A stretch of DNA of 64,000 bases. Source: JANQPX01 sp039197065 (GTDB lineage Bacteria; Pseudomonadota; Alphaproteobacteria; Geminicoccales; Geminicoccaceae). This document shows, piece by piece, positions 16,855 to 26,225 of the stretch. Location of the stretch: contig JBCCUL010000001.1 in assembly GCA_039197065.1 (NCBI GenBank), forward strand, positions 124,001 to 188,000. The letters are read 5' to 3'. The translations under genes were made by a program, and so were the position numbers. Under the pieces are notes generated by a model that saw nothing but the letters and a program-made list of their open reading frames with translations, did not search any database and was not told the origin of the DNA. The first letter of the stretch is position 1. Each line of letters begins with the position of its first letter.

Positions 16855-19134
16855 ATGGCGTTAACCGATTGCGTCGCTTGGCGGCTCTTGAGGCGGGAGA
16901 GCAAGGCGGGCTGGTATGGGAGGCCGAAGCATACCGTTTCGCGCGGGATCGCCTGGCGTTTTCTCGTGATGGCGTTCTTCGCGTTGCCCTTTCTCTGTCG
17001 TAGCGACGTCCATGCCAAGCTCTCGATCGAGGACTATGAGATTATCGGCGAAGCGCTGCACGCCATCGAGATGGACGAGTGGCCGCGCGCGTTTCGTCTC
17101 ATGGACTCGGTCGACGCCCCTCTCGCCAACAAGCTCTTTCGTTGGATCGCGCATATCGAAGGCCAAGCGGGCGCCGAAGGCTCTGGCGATTTCGACGCCC
17201 TTGCGACCTTTATCATCGAGAACCCGGATTGGCCGCGTATCGAGGATCTGCAGGAGCGGGCTGAAGCCAGGCTTACGGATTCGGCTGACAAAGCGCTGAC
17301 CATTGCGCTGTTCAGCGAGCATCGACCGCTCAGCACCCGCGGGCGCATTCGTTTCGCCGAGGCGCTGTTCGCCGCCGGCCGGACGGAGGAGGCCGCGCAG
17401 CAGGTGCGGCATGCCTGGGTCCATGGGTCGTTGTCGGCGAAGGAGGAGAAGACGTTCCTCGAGCGCCACAAACGCCATCTGCGACCCGGCGATTACAGTT
17501 CCCGGCTGGAGCAGCTTCTTTGGGATCGCGAATGGCGGGCCGCGAATCGCATGCTGCCGCGGGTATCCAAAGCTTATGCGCAGCTCGGCAAGGCGAGGAT
17601 CGCGCTGCAGACGCAGTCACCCGGCGTCGATCGGGCGATTGATGCCGTCCCCGCTGAACTTGCCGACGATCCGGGGCTGCTGTTCGATCGAGCGAGATGG
17701 CGGCGCCTGAAGCGCAAGCATGCCGCCGCCAAGGAATTGCTGCTGGACCCGCCGGACCGGCTGGTGCGGCCGGAGCGCTGGTGGTTCGAGCGTTCCTATC
17801 ATATCCGCCGGTCGATCCAGGCCCGGAAGTTTGTCGAGGCTTATCAGCTCGCCAGTCGGCACGGTCAGCTCAACGGCGGTGACTATGCCGAAGCGGAATG
17901 GCTTTCTGGCTGGTTGGCGCTGCGATTCGTGAAGCGCCCCAAGACGGCGTTTCGGCATTTCGTTCGGCTGTATGACCGGGTGGAAGCGCCGGTTCGGCAG
18001 GCGAGGGCCGCCTATTGGGCAGGACGTACGGCTGATGCGCTGCATGACGATGCCGGCGCCGTCGCCTGGTATCGGCGCGCGGCAGGACACACCGCCAGCT
18101 ATTACGGTCAGCTCGCGGCCGTGGAGTTGAGCGGTGAAACGGTGGCGCCGCCGACCATCCTGCCGAGCGACAGCGAGCGCGCCGCCTTCGAGGCGAAGGA
18201 GGTGGCGGCTGTCGCGCGCATGCTGATCGCCGTCGACAGCCGGCGCTATCTCGACGACTTTCTGGGCGAGCTCACCGAAAGTGCCGAGACGGCGGCGGAA
18301 ATCGGCATGGTCGCGGAATATGCCAATGCGGCCGGCCGCCCGGCGCTCTTGGCGAGGCTTGGACGAAGTGCCGCCTTCGAAGGCAAGGTCCATGAAAGGA
18401 CGTCCTTTCCGGTCCCGAGGATCGAGGGGCTCCTGCGCCCGGCGGCTGCGGTCGAGCCGTCTCTGCTGCTGAGCGTCGCACGCCAGGAGAGCATGTTCAG
18501 GCTTGACGCCAAGAGCCCTGCCGGCGCGCGCGGGCTCATGCAGCTCATTCCGTCAACCGCACGCATCGTCGCCAAGCAGACCGGCGCCCCCTATGACGGG
18601 GACCGGCTGCTCGCCGATCCTGACTACAACGCTTTTCTGGGCTCGCATTACATGCATGACCTGATCGAGCGTTTCGATGGCGCCCTGCCTTTGGCGCTGG
18701 CCGGCTACAATGCGGGACCGCTTCGGGTCAAACGTTGGATCGAGCTGCATGGCGACCCACGCGATGGCGACCGCAATGATTTGGTCGATTGGATCGAGCT
18801 GATACCCTATGAGGAGACGAGAAACTACGTCCAGCGGGTCCTCGAAGGCTATGAGGTCTATAAGCGGCATCTTGACGAAGCGGACATCGAGGTGATCGAC
18901 TATCCGGGCGTGAACCTGCTGCATCCGCCGCCAAGGCCGGTGGCGCGTCCGGCGAACATCGCCGGCAGCGTTGCGGTGAACCAGGCGGATGACGCCGATC
19001 TGTCGAAGGTGCATCGGCCGCGTCTGAAGCCGCTGGATATCGATTTCGAAGCGACCACCGTCGAGCGCAGCTTCGATGACGGCAGGAGCCGGAATGTGGC
19101 GTCCGAACCCGTGGCGGAGGCTTCAAACCTGTGA
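16855..19134 (+). CDS. Soluble lytic murein transglycosylase (Slt70-type)
   Basis: A 759-residue periplasmic enzyme that cuts murein glycan strands. A hydrophobic signal segment (WRFLVMAFFALPFLC) ends at a likely cleavage site VHA-KL near residue 54; the start could alternatively be ATG 16969. Residues about 60-480 form the alpha-helical superhelical part typical of Slt70. The catalytic domain begins near 530 with VARQESMFRLDAKSPAGARG, where Glu is the catalytic acid, then LMQLIPSTARIVAKQTG and LALAGYNAGPLRVKRW. The last 100 residues are a Pro/Arg-rich tail. Its stop overlaps the next gene by four bases (GTGA). Confidence 0.94.
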   Translation: MALTDCVAWRLLRRESKAGWYGRPKHTVSRGIAWRFLVMAFFALPFLCRSDVHAKLSIEDYEIIGEALHAIEMDEWPRAFRLMDSVDAPLANKLFRWIAHIEGQAGAEGSGDFDALATFIIENPDWPRIEDLQERAEARLTDSADKALTIALFSEHRPLSTRGRIRFAEALFAAGRTEEAAQQVRHAWVHGSLSAKEEKTFLERHKRHLRPGDYSSRLEQLLWDREWRAANRMLPRVSKAYAQLGKARIALQTQSPGVDRAIDAVPAELADDPGLLFDRARWRRLKRKHAAAKELLLDPPDRLVRPERWWFERSYHIRRSIQARKFVEAYQLASRHGQLNGGDYAEAEWLSGWLALRFVKRPKTAFRHFVRLYDRVEAPVRQARAAYWAGRTADALHDDAGAVAWYRRAAGHTASYYGQLAAVELSGETVAPPTILPSDSERAAFEAKEVAAVARMLIAVDSRRYLDDFLGELTESAETAAEIGMVAEYANAAGRPALLARLGRSAAFEGKVHERTSFPVPRIEGLLRPAAAVEPSLLLSVARQESMFRLDAKSPAGARGLMQLIPSTARIVAKQTGAPYDGDRLLADPDYNAFLGSHYMHDLIERFDGALPLALAGYNAGPLRVKRWIELHGDPRDGDRNDLVDWIELIPYEETRNYVQRVLEGYEVYKRHLDEADIEVIDYPGVNLLHPPPRPVARPANIAGSVAVNQADDADLSKVHRPRLKPLDIDFEATTVERSFDDGRSRNVASEPVAEASNL

Positions 19135-19817
19135 GCCAGGTCGTCATGACGAAAATCGATGCCTGCGTGTTCGACGCCTATGGCACGCTGTTCGACGTGC
19201 ACTCCGCCGTCGGCCGTCTGCGTGCGGATGTCGGACCGAAGGCCGATCAACTCTCGCAGATCTGGCGCACCAAGCAGCTCGAATATACCTGGCTGCGCTC
19301 GCTGATGGGCGAATATCAGGACTTCTGGCAGGTCACCGGCGAGGCTCTCGATTATGCGCTCGCTTTTACCGGGGTGGATCCCGGCCCGATTCGCGATCGC
19401 CTGATGGACGCCTATCTCGGGCTGGACGCCTATCCCGAGGTGCCGACCATGCTCGGCCGGCTGAAGGCGGCGGGGCTGAAGACGGCGATCCTCTCCAATG
19501 GTGAGCCGAACATGTTGGAAGCGGCGGTCAACGCGGCCGGCCTGAGCGGTCTTCTGGATGAGGTGCTCTCGGTCGATGCGCTTGGCATCTATAAGCCGCA
19601 TGGACGTGTCTATCAGCTCGCCGTCGACCGGCTCGGCGTTCAGGCTGAGGCTATCGCTTTTCAGTCGTCCAATGCCTGGGACGTGCATGGCGCCGCCGTG
19701 TTCGGTTTTCGTCCGGTCTGGATCAACCGCTTTGGTGCGCCGAAGGAGCGTTTGCCCGGTGGCCCGGAGCATGAGATGACTGATCTCGTCGGCCTCCCGG
19801 ATCTGCTGGGCGCATAA
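19131..19817 (+). CDS. Haloacid dehalogenase, type II (HAD superfamily)
   Basis: A 228-residue HAD hydrolase. Motif I is FDAYGTLFDVHSAV with the nucleophilic Asp, motif II AILSNGEPNM, the conserved Lys lies in KPHGRVYQLAVDRLG, and motif III is SSNAWDVHGA, the form seen in L-2-haloacid dehalogenases. The GTG start overlaps the transglycosylase stop by four bases; ATG 19146 is an alternative. The type II class hydrolyses L-2-haloalkanoates to D-2-hydroxyacids, but the physiological substrate here is uncertain. Confidence 0.9.
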   Translation: MSQVVMTKIDACVFDAYGTLFDVHSAVGRLRADVGPKADQLSQIWRTKQLEYTWLRSLMGEYQDFWQVTGEALDYALAFTGVDPGPIRDRLMDAYLGLDAYPEVPTMLGRLKAAGLKTAILSNGEPNMLEAAVNAAGLSGLLDEVLSVDALGIYKPHGRVYQLAVDRLGVQAEAIAFQSSNAWDVHGAAVFGFRPVWINRFGAPKERLPGGPEHEMTDLVGLPDLLGA

Positions 19818-19846
19818 GGGGCAGCCGCCCCTGGGGGATGGTTCAT

Positions 19847-20836
19847 ATGTCGTCCATTGATGACCTTCCGAATTTCTCCGACGTGCAGGCTGCCGCAAAG
19901 CGGCTGCGCGGCATGGCCAGGCGAACGCCGCTGCTGGAATCGGATTTGCTGAACGAGCGCGTCGGCGGTCGTCTGTTCCTGAAGGCCGAGCCGCTGCAGC
20001 GAACCGGCTCCTTCAAGTTCCGGGGCGCCTATAACGCGATCAGCCGGGTGATCGAGCGCGGCGGCAAGCGGCCGGTGGTCGCTTTTTCCTCCGGCAATCA
20101 CGCCCAGGGCGTGGCGCTTGCCGCCAAGCTCTTGGGCGTTGGTGCTACGATCGTCATGCCCTCCGATGCGCCGGCGATCAAACGGCGGAACACAGAGGCC
20201 TATGGTGCCGAGCTTCGTCTCTACGATCGCCTGAACGAGAGCAGAGAAGAGATCGGGGCGGAGATCGCCGGCAAGACGGGGGCTGCGCTGATCAAGCCCT
20301 ATGACGATGCCGGTGTGATCGCCGGGCAGGGCACGGTCGGGCTCGAGATCGCTGAACAGGCGGCCGAAGCAGATGCGTCCCTCGATGCCGTGCTGATCTG
20401 CTGCGGCGGCGGTGGCCTGACCGCAGGCTGCGCGCTGGCCCTGAAGGAGGCTTCGCCGGACCTTCGCATTCATGCTGTTGAACCCGAAGCCTATGACGAT
20501 ACCAGGCTGTCCCTGGAAGCGGGCGAAAGGCGCTCGATCGAGCCCGGAACGCCGACGCTTTGCGATGCGATCATGGGCCCTTCACCTGGTGAAATGACGT
20601 TCGCGATCAACAGGAGCCGGCTCGAAAGCGTTCTCGTGGTCAGCGATGACGAGGCCTTGGACGCGATGGCGATCGCCTTCGAGACGCTGAAGCTGGTGAT
20701 CGAGCCCGGCGGTGCCGTGGCGCTCGCGGCGGCGCTCAGTGGACGCATCGAAACGGCCGGGCGCAACATTGCGGTGGTGGCGTCCGGCGGCAATGTCGAT
20801 CCTGCGGTGTTCGCCAAGGCCCTGGCCCGCTCCTGA
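19847..20836 (+). CDS. Threonine/serine dehydratase (PLP, catabolic type)
   Basis: A 329-residue fold-type II PLP enzyme without a C-terminal regulatory ACT domain, so of the catabolic threonine dehydratase or serine racemase kind. The PLP Lys is in GSFKFRGAYNAI, the Ser/Asn-rich loop is SSGNHAQGVALAA, and the Gly-rich phosphate loop is CCGGGGLTAGCAL. I chose ATG 19847 because GGGGG lies at a good distance, whereas ATG 19838 is too close to it. The gene follows the dehalogenase by about 30 bp. The product would be 2-oxobutyrate or pyruvate plus ammonia. Confidence 0.9.
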   Translation: MSSIDDLPNFSDVQAAAKRLRGMARRTPLLESDLLNERVGGRLFLKAEPLQRTGSFKFRGAYNAISRVIERGGKRPVVAFSSGNHAQGVALAAKLLGVGATIVMPSDAPAIKRRNTEAYGAELRLYDRLNESREEIGAEIAGKTGAALIKPYDDAGVIAGQGTVGLEIAEQAAEADASLDAVLICCGGGGLTAGCALALKEASPDLRIHAVEPEAYDDTRLSLEAGERRSIEPGTPTLCDAIMGPSPGEMTFAINRSRLESVLVVSDDEALDAMAIAFETLKLVIEPGGAVALAAALSGRIETAGRNIAVVASGGNVDPAVFAKALARS

Positions 20837-20938
20837 CGGCCATCGACCCAGTCTGCGGCGTTGCCGCCTAAGCTTGAGCGGCGTATCAATTTCGAAACGC
20901 CCTGAAACTCAGCCGTTCATGTCGGGGGTATGGCGCCC

Positions 20939-21844
20939 ATGAAAAAACTCGCTCTTCTGCTGGCCGCTATCGTGGTCGCCGGGCTGCTCTGGCTGTTCAT
21001 CCCCTGGCATGGCGCGGCCCCTGATATCGAGGCGGTCGGCGATCCTGCGCGTGGCGAATATGTGCTGGCGATGGGGGGCTGCGTCGCCTGTCACACCGAT
21101 GAGAAGGGCGGCGGCGCTTTCCTGGCCGGGGGGCGTGCGCTGGCAACACCGTTCGGCACATTCTACTCCTCGAACATCACCCCCGACCCGGACGCCGGCA
21201 TCGGCGGATGGACGACCGGCGAGTTCGTGCGCGCCATGCGCGAGGGGCTGTCACCGGACGGGCAGCATTTTTTTCCATCATTTCCCTATCCCTCCTACAC
21301 CAAAATGACCGAGCAGGACCTGGTCGATCTCAAGGCCTATCTGGACAAGGTCGAGCCCGTGAGCGACGTGATCCAACCCCATGACCTCGGATTTCCGTTC
21401 AACATCCGCCAGACGCTTGCGGGCTGGAAGCTTCTGTTCTTCGAGGAGGGCGGCTTCGAGCCCGATCCCGAGCGCTCGGCAAGCTGGAATCGCGGCGCCT
21501 ATCTGGTGCGCGGTCCCGGCCATTGCGGCGAATGCCACACGCCGAGAAATCCGCTCGGCGGCGCTGATGACAGCCGTTATCTCGCCGGCAATCCCATCGG
21601 GGCAGAAGGCAAGGCGACGCCCAACATCACGCCGCATAAGACCGGAATCGCAGATTGGAGCGCCAATGATCTCGCCTTCGCGCTGGAGAGCGGGCTCACC
21701 CCCGACTATGACAGCTTCGGTGGCGGCATGGGCGAGGTGGTCGCCGACGGCACCAGCAAGCTCACCAAGGAGGATCGCGAGGCGATCGCCGAATATCTCC
21801 TGTCGTTGCCGCCGTTGGAGAGCGCGGTCAAGACGGGTGATTGA
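20939..21844 (+). CDS. Membrane-anchored dihaem cytochrome c
   Basis: A 301-residue protein with an N-terminal membrane anchor or signal (MKKLALLLAAIVVAGLLWLF) and two c-type haem sites, CVACH (about 45) and CGECH (about 197). The spacing, with GRALATPFGTFYSSNITPDP after the first site and TPRNPLGG after the second, is that of the cytochrome c subunits of periplasmic alcohol/sugar dehydrogenases and similar electron carriers. No dehydrogenase partner is adjacent. ATG 20939 is preferred over 20930 because GGGGG lies at proper distance from it. Confidence 0.9.
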   Translation: MKKLALLLAAIVVAGLLWLFIPWHGAAPDIEAVGDPARGEYVLAMGGCVACHTDEKGGGAFLAGGRALATPFGTFYSSNITPDPDAGIGGWTTGEFVRAMREGLSPDGQHFFPSFPYPSYTKMTEQDLVDLKAYLDKVEPVSDVIQPHDLGFPFNIRQTLAGWKLLFFEEGGFEPDPERSASWNRGAYLVRGPGHCGECHTPRNPLGGADDSRYLAGNPIGAEGKATPNITPHKTGIADWSANDLAFALESGLTPDYDSFGGGMGEVVADGTSKLTKEDREAIAEYLLSLPPLESAVKTGD

Positions 21845-21862
21845 GCAGTAAGGAGTGCCGAT

Positions 21863-22990
21863 ATGGGCGATCTGGAAGGCATTTTCGTGGTGGCCGTCGA
21901 ACAGGCGGTGGCAGCGCCCTACGCTTCCGGGCGGCTTGCGGATGCCGGTGCTCGGGTGGTCAAGGTGGAGCGTCCCGAGGGCGACTTCGCGCGGCGTTAC
22001 GATGAACTTGTGAACGGCGGCAGCGCCTATTTCGTCTGGTTGAACCGCGGCAAGGAATCGATCCGTCTCGATCTCAAGGACGAGGCTGACCGCGCCTTGC
22101 TCGGGCGCATGGTCGAGAAGGCCGATGTCTTCATCCAGAACCTGGCGCCCGGCGCTGCCGGCCGGCTTGGCTTCGGCGCGGAGATGTTGAGAGAGCGCTA
22201 TCCAAGGCTGATCACCTGCTCGATTTCGGGCTATGGCGAACATGGCCCCTATCGTGATCAGAAAGCCTATGATCTCCTCATCCAGGCCGAATCGGGTCTA
22301 TGCGCGATCAACGGCACGCCCGAAGGTCCGGCGAGGGTGGGCGTGTCGGTTTGCGACATCGCCTCAGGCATGACGGCGCATCAGGCGATCCTGCAAGCGC
22401 TGTTCGCCCGTGAGCGCAGCGGCCAGGGGCGGGCCATCGAGGTGTCCCTGTTCCATGCCATGGCCGATTGGATGAACGTCCCCTACCTGCAATATCGCTA
22501 CGGCAACAAGCCGCCCAGGCGCGAAGGTTTGAAGCATCCGACGGTGGCGCCTTATGGCGCCTATGCCTGTGCCGACGGCAAGCTGCTGCTCATCTCGATC
22601 CAGAACGAACGTGAATGGCGCTGGCTTTGCGACGGCGTGCTCGAGATGCCGGATCTCGCCGACGATCCGCTTTTCAACTCCAATGTCGCGAGGGTCGAAA
22701 ACCGAGATGCGCTGGACCGACTGATCGGCGACGTCTTTGCGCGGCGTGATCGCGAAGCGAATATCGAGCGTCTGGCCGATGCCAGGATCGCCTATGGCCG
22801 TCTCTCCGATCTCGAAGACCTGTCAGGCCATCCGCAGGCGCGCTTCATTCGGGTCCAGACCGAGGACGGCCCGGTCGAGTTACTGTCGCCCGGCGCAGTG
22901 GTTAGCGGCGACCACCAGACCTATGGGGCCGTGCCCGCCCTTGGGGAGCATGAAGAAGGTCTGCGCGAGGAATTCGCAGGCAGTGGCTAG
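21863..22990 (+). CDS. CaiB/BaiF-family CoA transferase
   Basis: A 375-residue family III CoA transferase. The N-terminus has VVAVEQAVAAPYASGRLADAG and VVKVERPEGDFAR, followed by VWLNRGKESIRLDL, VEKADVFIQNLAPGA and ITCSISGYGEHGP; the catalytic Asp is expected in KAYDLLIQAESG. HPTVAPYGAYACADGKLLLI closes the family pattern. An AAGGAG site precedes ATG 21863. These enzymes move CoA between carboxylic acids (formyl-, succinyl- or mesaconyl-CoA and others). Given other ethylmalonyl-CoA pathway genes in the window a C4/C5 dicarboxylic acid is possible, but this is inference. Confidence 0.92.
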   Translation: MGDLEGIFVVAVEQAVAAPYASGRLADAGARVVKVERPEGDFARRYDELVNGGSAYFVWLNRGKESIRLDLKDEADRALLGRMVEKADVFIQNLAPGAAGRLGFGAEMLRERYPRLITCSISGYGEHGPYRDQKAYDLLIQAESGLCAINGTPEGPARVGVSVCDIASGMTAHQAILQALFARERSGQGRAIEVSLFHAMADWMNVPYLQYRYGNKPPRREGLKHPTVAPYGAYACADGKLLLISIQNEREWRWLCDGVLEMPDLADDPLFNSNVARVENRDALDRLIGDVFARRDREANIERLADARIAYGRLSDLEDLSGHPQARFIRVQTEDGPVELLSPGAVVSGDHQTYGAVPALGEHEEGLREEFAGSG

Positions 22991-23026
22991 TCTGCCGGGA
23001 TAACGGTGCGCAGACTAAGGCGGGCT

Positions 23027-23473
23027 TCAGGCTGATGCTGACTGCAGGCCGCCGGTGTCATCGTCGAGCTGACGGCTGAAAAGCCCGCCGAACAGTCGCC
23101 TTTCGGCCTTAGGCGGTGGAAGCGTCTCGGCGTCGCGAGCATTTTGCAGCACCTGAGCCTGCTGCTGCAGCAAGTTGCGCAGCTGATCATTGGTCTCGTT
23201 GATATCGTCGACCTCATGAGCAACCGGCTTCGCCTGGCGAGCGAGCGCGACCGTTTCGACAAACGGGCTTTCGCTATCGCCCTCAACGGGTTCGTCCTGA
23301 AGTTCGGCAGGATTGGCGCCGATTTCCACAGGATCAATGCCGAGATCGTTGCAGATTTCGTACGCTCGGCTTGAGAATTCTTCGGCCAGCACCGGGTCAT
23401 GGGGGCGAAAATCACCGCTGGTCTTGAACAAATCCTTCGCCAGCGCAATCGCCTCAGAAATGTCGAGTGTCAT
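23027..23473 (-). CDS. Hypothetical protein
   Basis: A 148-residue acidic protein without signal peptide or membrane segment. Residues about 1-40 are helical (DISEAIALAKDLFKT), the middle is Glu/Pro-rich, and residues about 88-112 (DDINETNDQLRNLLQQQAQV) look like a short coiled coil. The gene is downstream of the histidine phosphatase on the same strand, 212 bp away, and converges with the CoA transferase gene. I do not recognise a family. Confidence 0.6.
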   Translation of the reverse strand: MTLDISEAIALAKDLFKTSGDFRPHDPVLAEEFSSRAYEICNDLGIDPVEIGANPAELQDEPVEGDSESPFVETVALARQAKPVAHEVDDINETNDQLRNLLQQQAQVLQNARDAETLPPPKAERRLFGGLFSRQLDDDTGGLQSASA

Positions 23474-23685
23474 GCCTGCTCACCTTTTTGATGCATCCCG
23501 TGCGTTTCAGGACGGCTCTTAATGTTTACAGGCCACCAGCCGGATTATTCCGATCATGTGATATCGAGGGGAGAGGATACAGCATCGAAGGTTGGGTTAG
23601 GGCCGTGCTGCCAAGCCTATCAAAGGCGCTGGTCCGAGGTTTTCCGTCTAACTGCGAGAACGCAGGCTGGGGGCGTTCTCCAGCG

Positions 23686-24357
23686 TCAGGCGGCGATGTG
23701 AATGATCTCTTCGGAGCGCTTTTGCAGCATCCCGGGGATCCATTCGAGATCGTCGTCGCCGAGATGGGCGTGGTCGACCAGCTGGCCCTCGATGCGATAG
23801 ACGACGTGGTTGGGCTGGCCAAGTCGCGTGACCATTGGCGGCTCCAGATCCAAAAGGCGGCCCATCAAGATCATGTTCATGGTCTCATGGCCGACGACGG
23901 CCAGCGGGTCTTTGGTCTTGCGTCCGAGAAGTGGGCCAAGCGCGTCCTTGATGCAGGGAACTATCCGGGCATCGGCATCGGCATAGCACTCGCCGTCAGG
24001 CCAGCGCACCGACCACTTGTCGCGCTCGCGCAAAGCTCGGAAATCGGGCCAGCGGCGGTCGATCTCGGCAAGGCTCAAACCTTCCGCCGCACCGAAACGA
24101 AGCTCGCCCAGCCGATCATCTTGTTCGATGGGGATGTCGAGGGCATTAGCGATGATCTCGGCGGTCTTTGTCGCACGCCCAAGCGTGCTCGCCAGGATCA
24201 TCGAAGGCGGTTTCGTTCGTAAGCTTGCAGCCGCTGCCTGCGCTTGCTGGAGACCGAGTGCTGTCAGCGGCGAGTCCTTGCCGCCCTGCAGACGGCCTTT
24301 CAGGTTCCACTCGGTCTGACCATGGCGGATCAGATAGAGCGGCCGCTTTCTATCCAT
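23686..24357 (-). CDS. Histidine phosphatase family protein (phosphoglycerate mutase-like)
   Basis: A 223-residue protein. The catalytic motif LIRHGQTEWNLKGRLQG is at the N-terminus, LGELRFGAAEGLSLAEID lies in the middle, and VVGHETMNMILMG holds the second catalytic His. ATG 24357 is chosen because it overlaps the stop of the cytidylyltransferase gene by eight bases (ATGGATAG), the same coupling seen at the next junction. This tight order suggests a phosphatase step in the sugar pathway, for instance on a phosphorylated nonulosonic acid or precursor; this is inference, as the family is broad. Confidence 0.88.
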   Translation of the reverse strand: MDRKRPLYLIRHGQTEWNLKGRLQGGKDSPLTALGLQQAQAAAASLRTKPPSMILASTLGRATKTAEIIANALDIPIEQDDRLGELRFGAAEGLSLAEIDRRWPDFRALRERDKWSVRWPDGECYADADARIVPCIKDALGPLLGRKTKDPLAVVGHETMNMILMGRLLDLEPPMVTRLGQPNHVVYRIEGQLVDHAHLGDDDLEWIPGMLQKRSEEIIHIAA

Positions 24358-25054
24358 GATCACCCTTTGATGCTTGTGCATGCAGGCCGTGCCAGACGAT
24401 CTCGGCCAGCTCGAAATCCTCAGGCGTGTTGATATCGAGCACCTCGAGCTTCGAGACCACCAGCGGGTAGCAGTTTTCGGTGTTCATGCGTTTTCGGTGG
24501 GCGAGCGCGTGCGCCGTCTTGGTGACGTAGAGACCGGTGGTCTCGAAGATCAGCGGCTCAAGCTCGAAGCTGTTGGGGATGGTGCCGTCCGGGCGGAAAT
24601 AGGCGGGGCGGTTGTCCTTCCAGGGATAGAACGCCTCCTTGCCGACGGCGCAGACGCTATCCACGTCCTGCTCGTCGATCGCGCGGATCGCGGCCGCGTA
24701 GGTTTCCGGACGAATGAAGGGGGCCGTCGGCACGGCCTGTATCACCAGGCGTGACTGCTTGTAGTTGCTCGCCTGCCAATACATCAGATCATCGCCGGAC
24801 GCCGCATTGCTGGCGAGCTCGTCCGGGCGCTTCAGCGGTTTCGCGCCATATCTCTCGCCCATGGCGAGGATTTCGTCATTTTCGCTGTCGATGACCACGA
24901 GATCGATCAGCTCGCAGGCGAGCGCATGGCGGATGGCATGGCAGAACATCGGCGCGTCGCCGAGCTTCCGCATATTCTTGCCGGGCACGCGCGAACTCTG
25001 CCCTTTGGCATGGACGAAAGCGACGACATCCGGCGATGCGCGACGTTCAGCCAT
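24350..25054 (-). CDS. Acylneuraminate cytidylyltransferase-like protein (NeuA/LegF type)
   Basis: A protein of 234 residues from ATG 25054, which overlaps the synthase stop by eight bases (ATGGCTGA). The nucleotide-binding loop is AFVHAKGQSSRVPGKNMRKL, a variant of the usual GGSKRIPGKN. LIDLVVIDSENDEIL, QAVPTAPFIRPETYAAAIRA, ETTGLYVTKT and VLDINTPEDFELAE match CMP-sialic acid synthetases and their pseudaminic/legionaminic relatives. It should join CTP to the nine-carbon sugar made by the preceding enzyme. The exact sugar is not determined by the sequence. Confidence 0.88.
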   Translation of the reverse strand: MAERRASPDVVAFVHAKGQSSRVPGKNMRKLGDAPMFCHAIRHALACELIDLVVIDSENDEILAMGERYGAKPLKRPDELASNAASGDDLMYWQASNYKQSRLVIQAVPTAPFIRPETYAAAIRAIDEQDVDSVCAVGKEAFYPWKDNRPAYFRPDGTIPNSFELEPLIFETTGLYVTKTAHALAHRKRMNTENCYPLVVSKLEVLDINTPEDFELAEIVWHGLHAQASKGDHG

Positions 25055-25946
25055 CGAATTTGGCTTTGTCATGGAGATATTTGCGTCCGTATTGATGATC
25101 GACCAGAAAATCCTTTTCCGAAGCCGACATGCCGAAACTGGAGGCAAGCGCTTCGCGCGGCAGCTTTTCGATGTAAGAGCTCAAATCCTTCACCGAGCGC
25201 GCGATCGCGACCATGCGCTGAAACTCGTCCGGCTCCAGGCTGCATTCGATGTGATGCACGAAGGAATGCCGCGACAGAGCAAAATGCCGCTCGATCATCT
25301 CGGCGCCAAGCGCGATCGCCGCGAGTGACGGCTCGATCCCGGTCTCATGGCCTGAATAGCCGATTTTGATGCGCTCGTCACCGAACTCGCGCTTCAGGAC
25401 CGGGATGTTGCCGAGGCGCAGCTGATCCGGCGGGCAAGGATACTGGGCGACGCAATGTAGAATGTTGATCTGGTGATGCGGAAACATCTCGACGGCCTGC
25501 TGGACCTGGCGAAGGTCGCTGCCGGCAACCGAGATCACGATTCGCTTTTCTCTGGGAATGCGCTCGGCTGTCGCTTTTAGGAACGCGGCATTGCGCGCGT
25601 TGATCGAGGCGACCTTGTAGATCGGCAGGTCATAAGGCGCCATGAAGTCGTAGGACTTGGCATCCTGGATCGTGGAAAACCATGGGATGTTCTCGGCTTC
25701 GCATTTGCTGTCGAAGCGCTGGTAGTCTTCGTGATCGAACTCGAAGATCGTGCGATAATCGCTGTAGGTCTTGCCGTAGGGGCTTTCGTAGGACGAGCTG
25801 AGTTTTTCTTCGCTGTAAAAGGTTTCGACGTCTTTCTTCTGCATCTTGATGATGTCGGCCCCGGCCCATTTCGCGGCCTCGACCATGCGCAGGAGGACAT
25901 TCAGGTTACCCATGTGATTCGTGGTGAATTCGGCGACGAATTCCAT
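25047..25946 (-). CDS. N-acetylneuraminate synthase-family protein lacking the SAF domain
   Basis: A 299-residue TIM-barrel synthase from ATG 25946. Family motifs are EFTTNHMGNLNVLLRMVEAA, AGADIIKMQ, FSTIQDAKS, YKVASINARNAAF and GYSGHETGIEPSLAAIALGA followed by EMIERHFALSR. NeuB-type enzymes condense phosphoenolpyruvate with N-acetylmannosamine-like sugars. Typical NeuB, LegI and PseI are about 340-350 residues with a C-terminal SAF (antifreeze-like) domain that closes the active site of the dimer partner; here the protein ends soon after the barrel (KDFLVDHQYGRKYLHDKAKF), so that domain is missing. It is first in a coupled three-gene unit. Confidence 0.87.
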   Translation of the reverse strand: MEFVAEFTTNHMGNLNVLLRMVEAAKWAGADIIKMQKKDVETFYSEEKLSSSYESPYGKTYSDYRTIFEFDHEDYQRFDSKCEAENIPWFSTIQDAKSYDFMAPYDLPIYKVASINARNAAFLKATAERIPREKRIVISVAGSDLRQVQQAVEMFPHHQINILHCVAQYPCPPDQLRLGNIPVLKREFGDERIKIGYSGHETGIEPSLAAIALGAEMIERHFALSRHSFVHHIECSLEPDEFQRMVAIARSVKDLSSYIEKLPREALASSFGMSASEKDFLVDHQYGRKYLHDKAKFDG

Positions 25947-26225
25947 CGATGATCCCTTTTTCGGCTCCCGGTTCCTGTCCAGAGATCCGGGCTGATCGTC
26001 CTGTCCGTTCAGCCGATCACGACAGCCTGCTGCCGGCAAACAGCGAAACGGCGCTCTTACTTTAGAAACGCCGGGGCAAAGCGTGGAATAACCAAAGCCT
26101 TTTCGGTGACTTGGCCGCGACGATGTTCAGCGATGATTTAACACAACTTAGAAACTAGTAATATAGAAAGAATTACAACCTATAGTATATTTTTTCGCCA
26201 TATCGCAGAAAGCGCAAGTTTCCGA
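25947..26225 (-). promoter_or_regulatory. AT-rich upstream region of the nonulosonic-acid unit
   Basis: A gap of 279 bp with a very AT-rich part at about 26130-26215, unusual for this GC-rich DNA. It lies upstream of the synthase gene (minus strand) and downstream of the putative glycosyltransferase. On the minus strand it contains TATACTATA-like sequence that could serve as a -10 region. AT-rich upstream DNA of surface-sugar genes is often bound by H-NS- or MucR-like silencers; that is inference. Confidence 0.35.
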
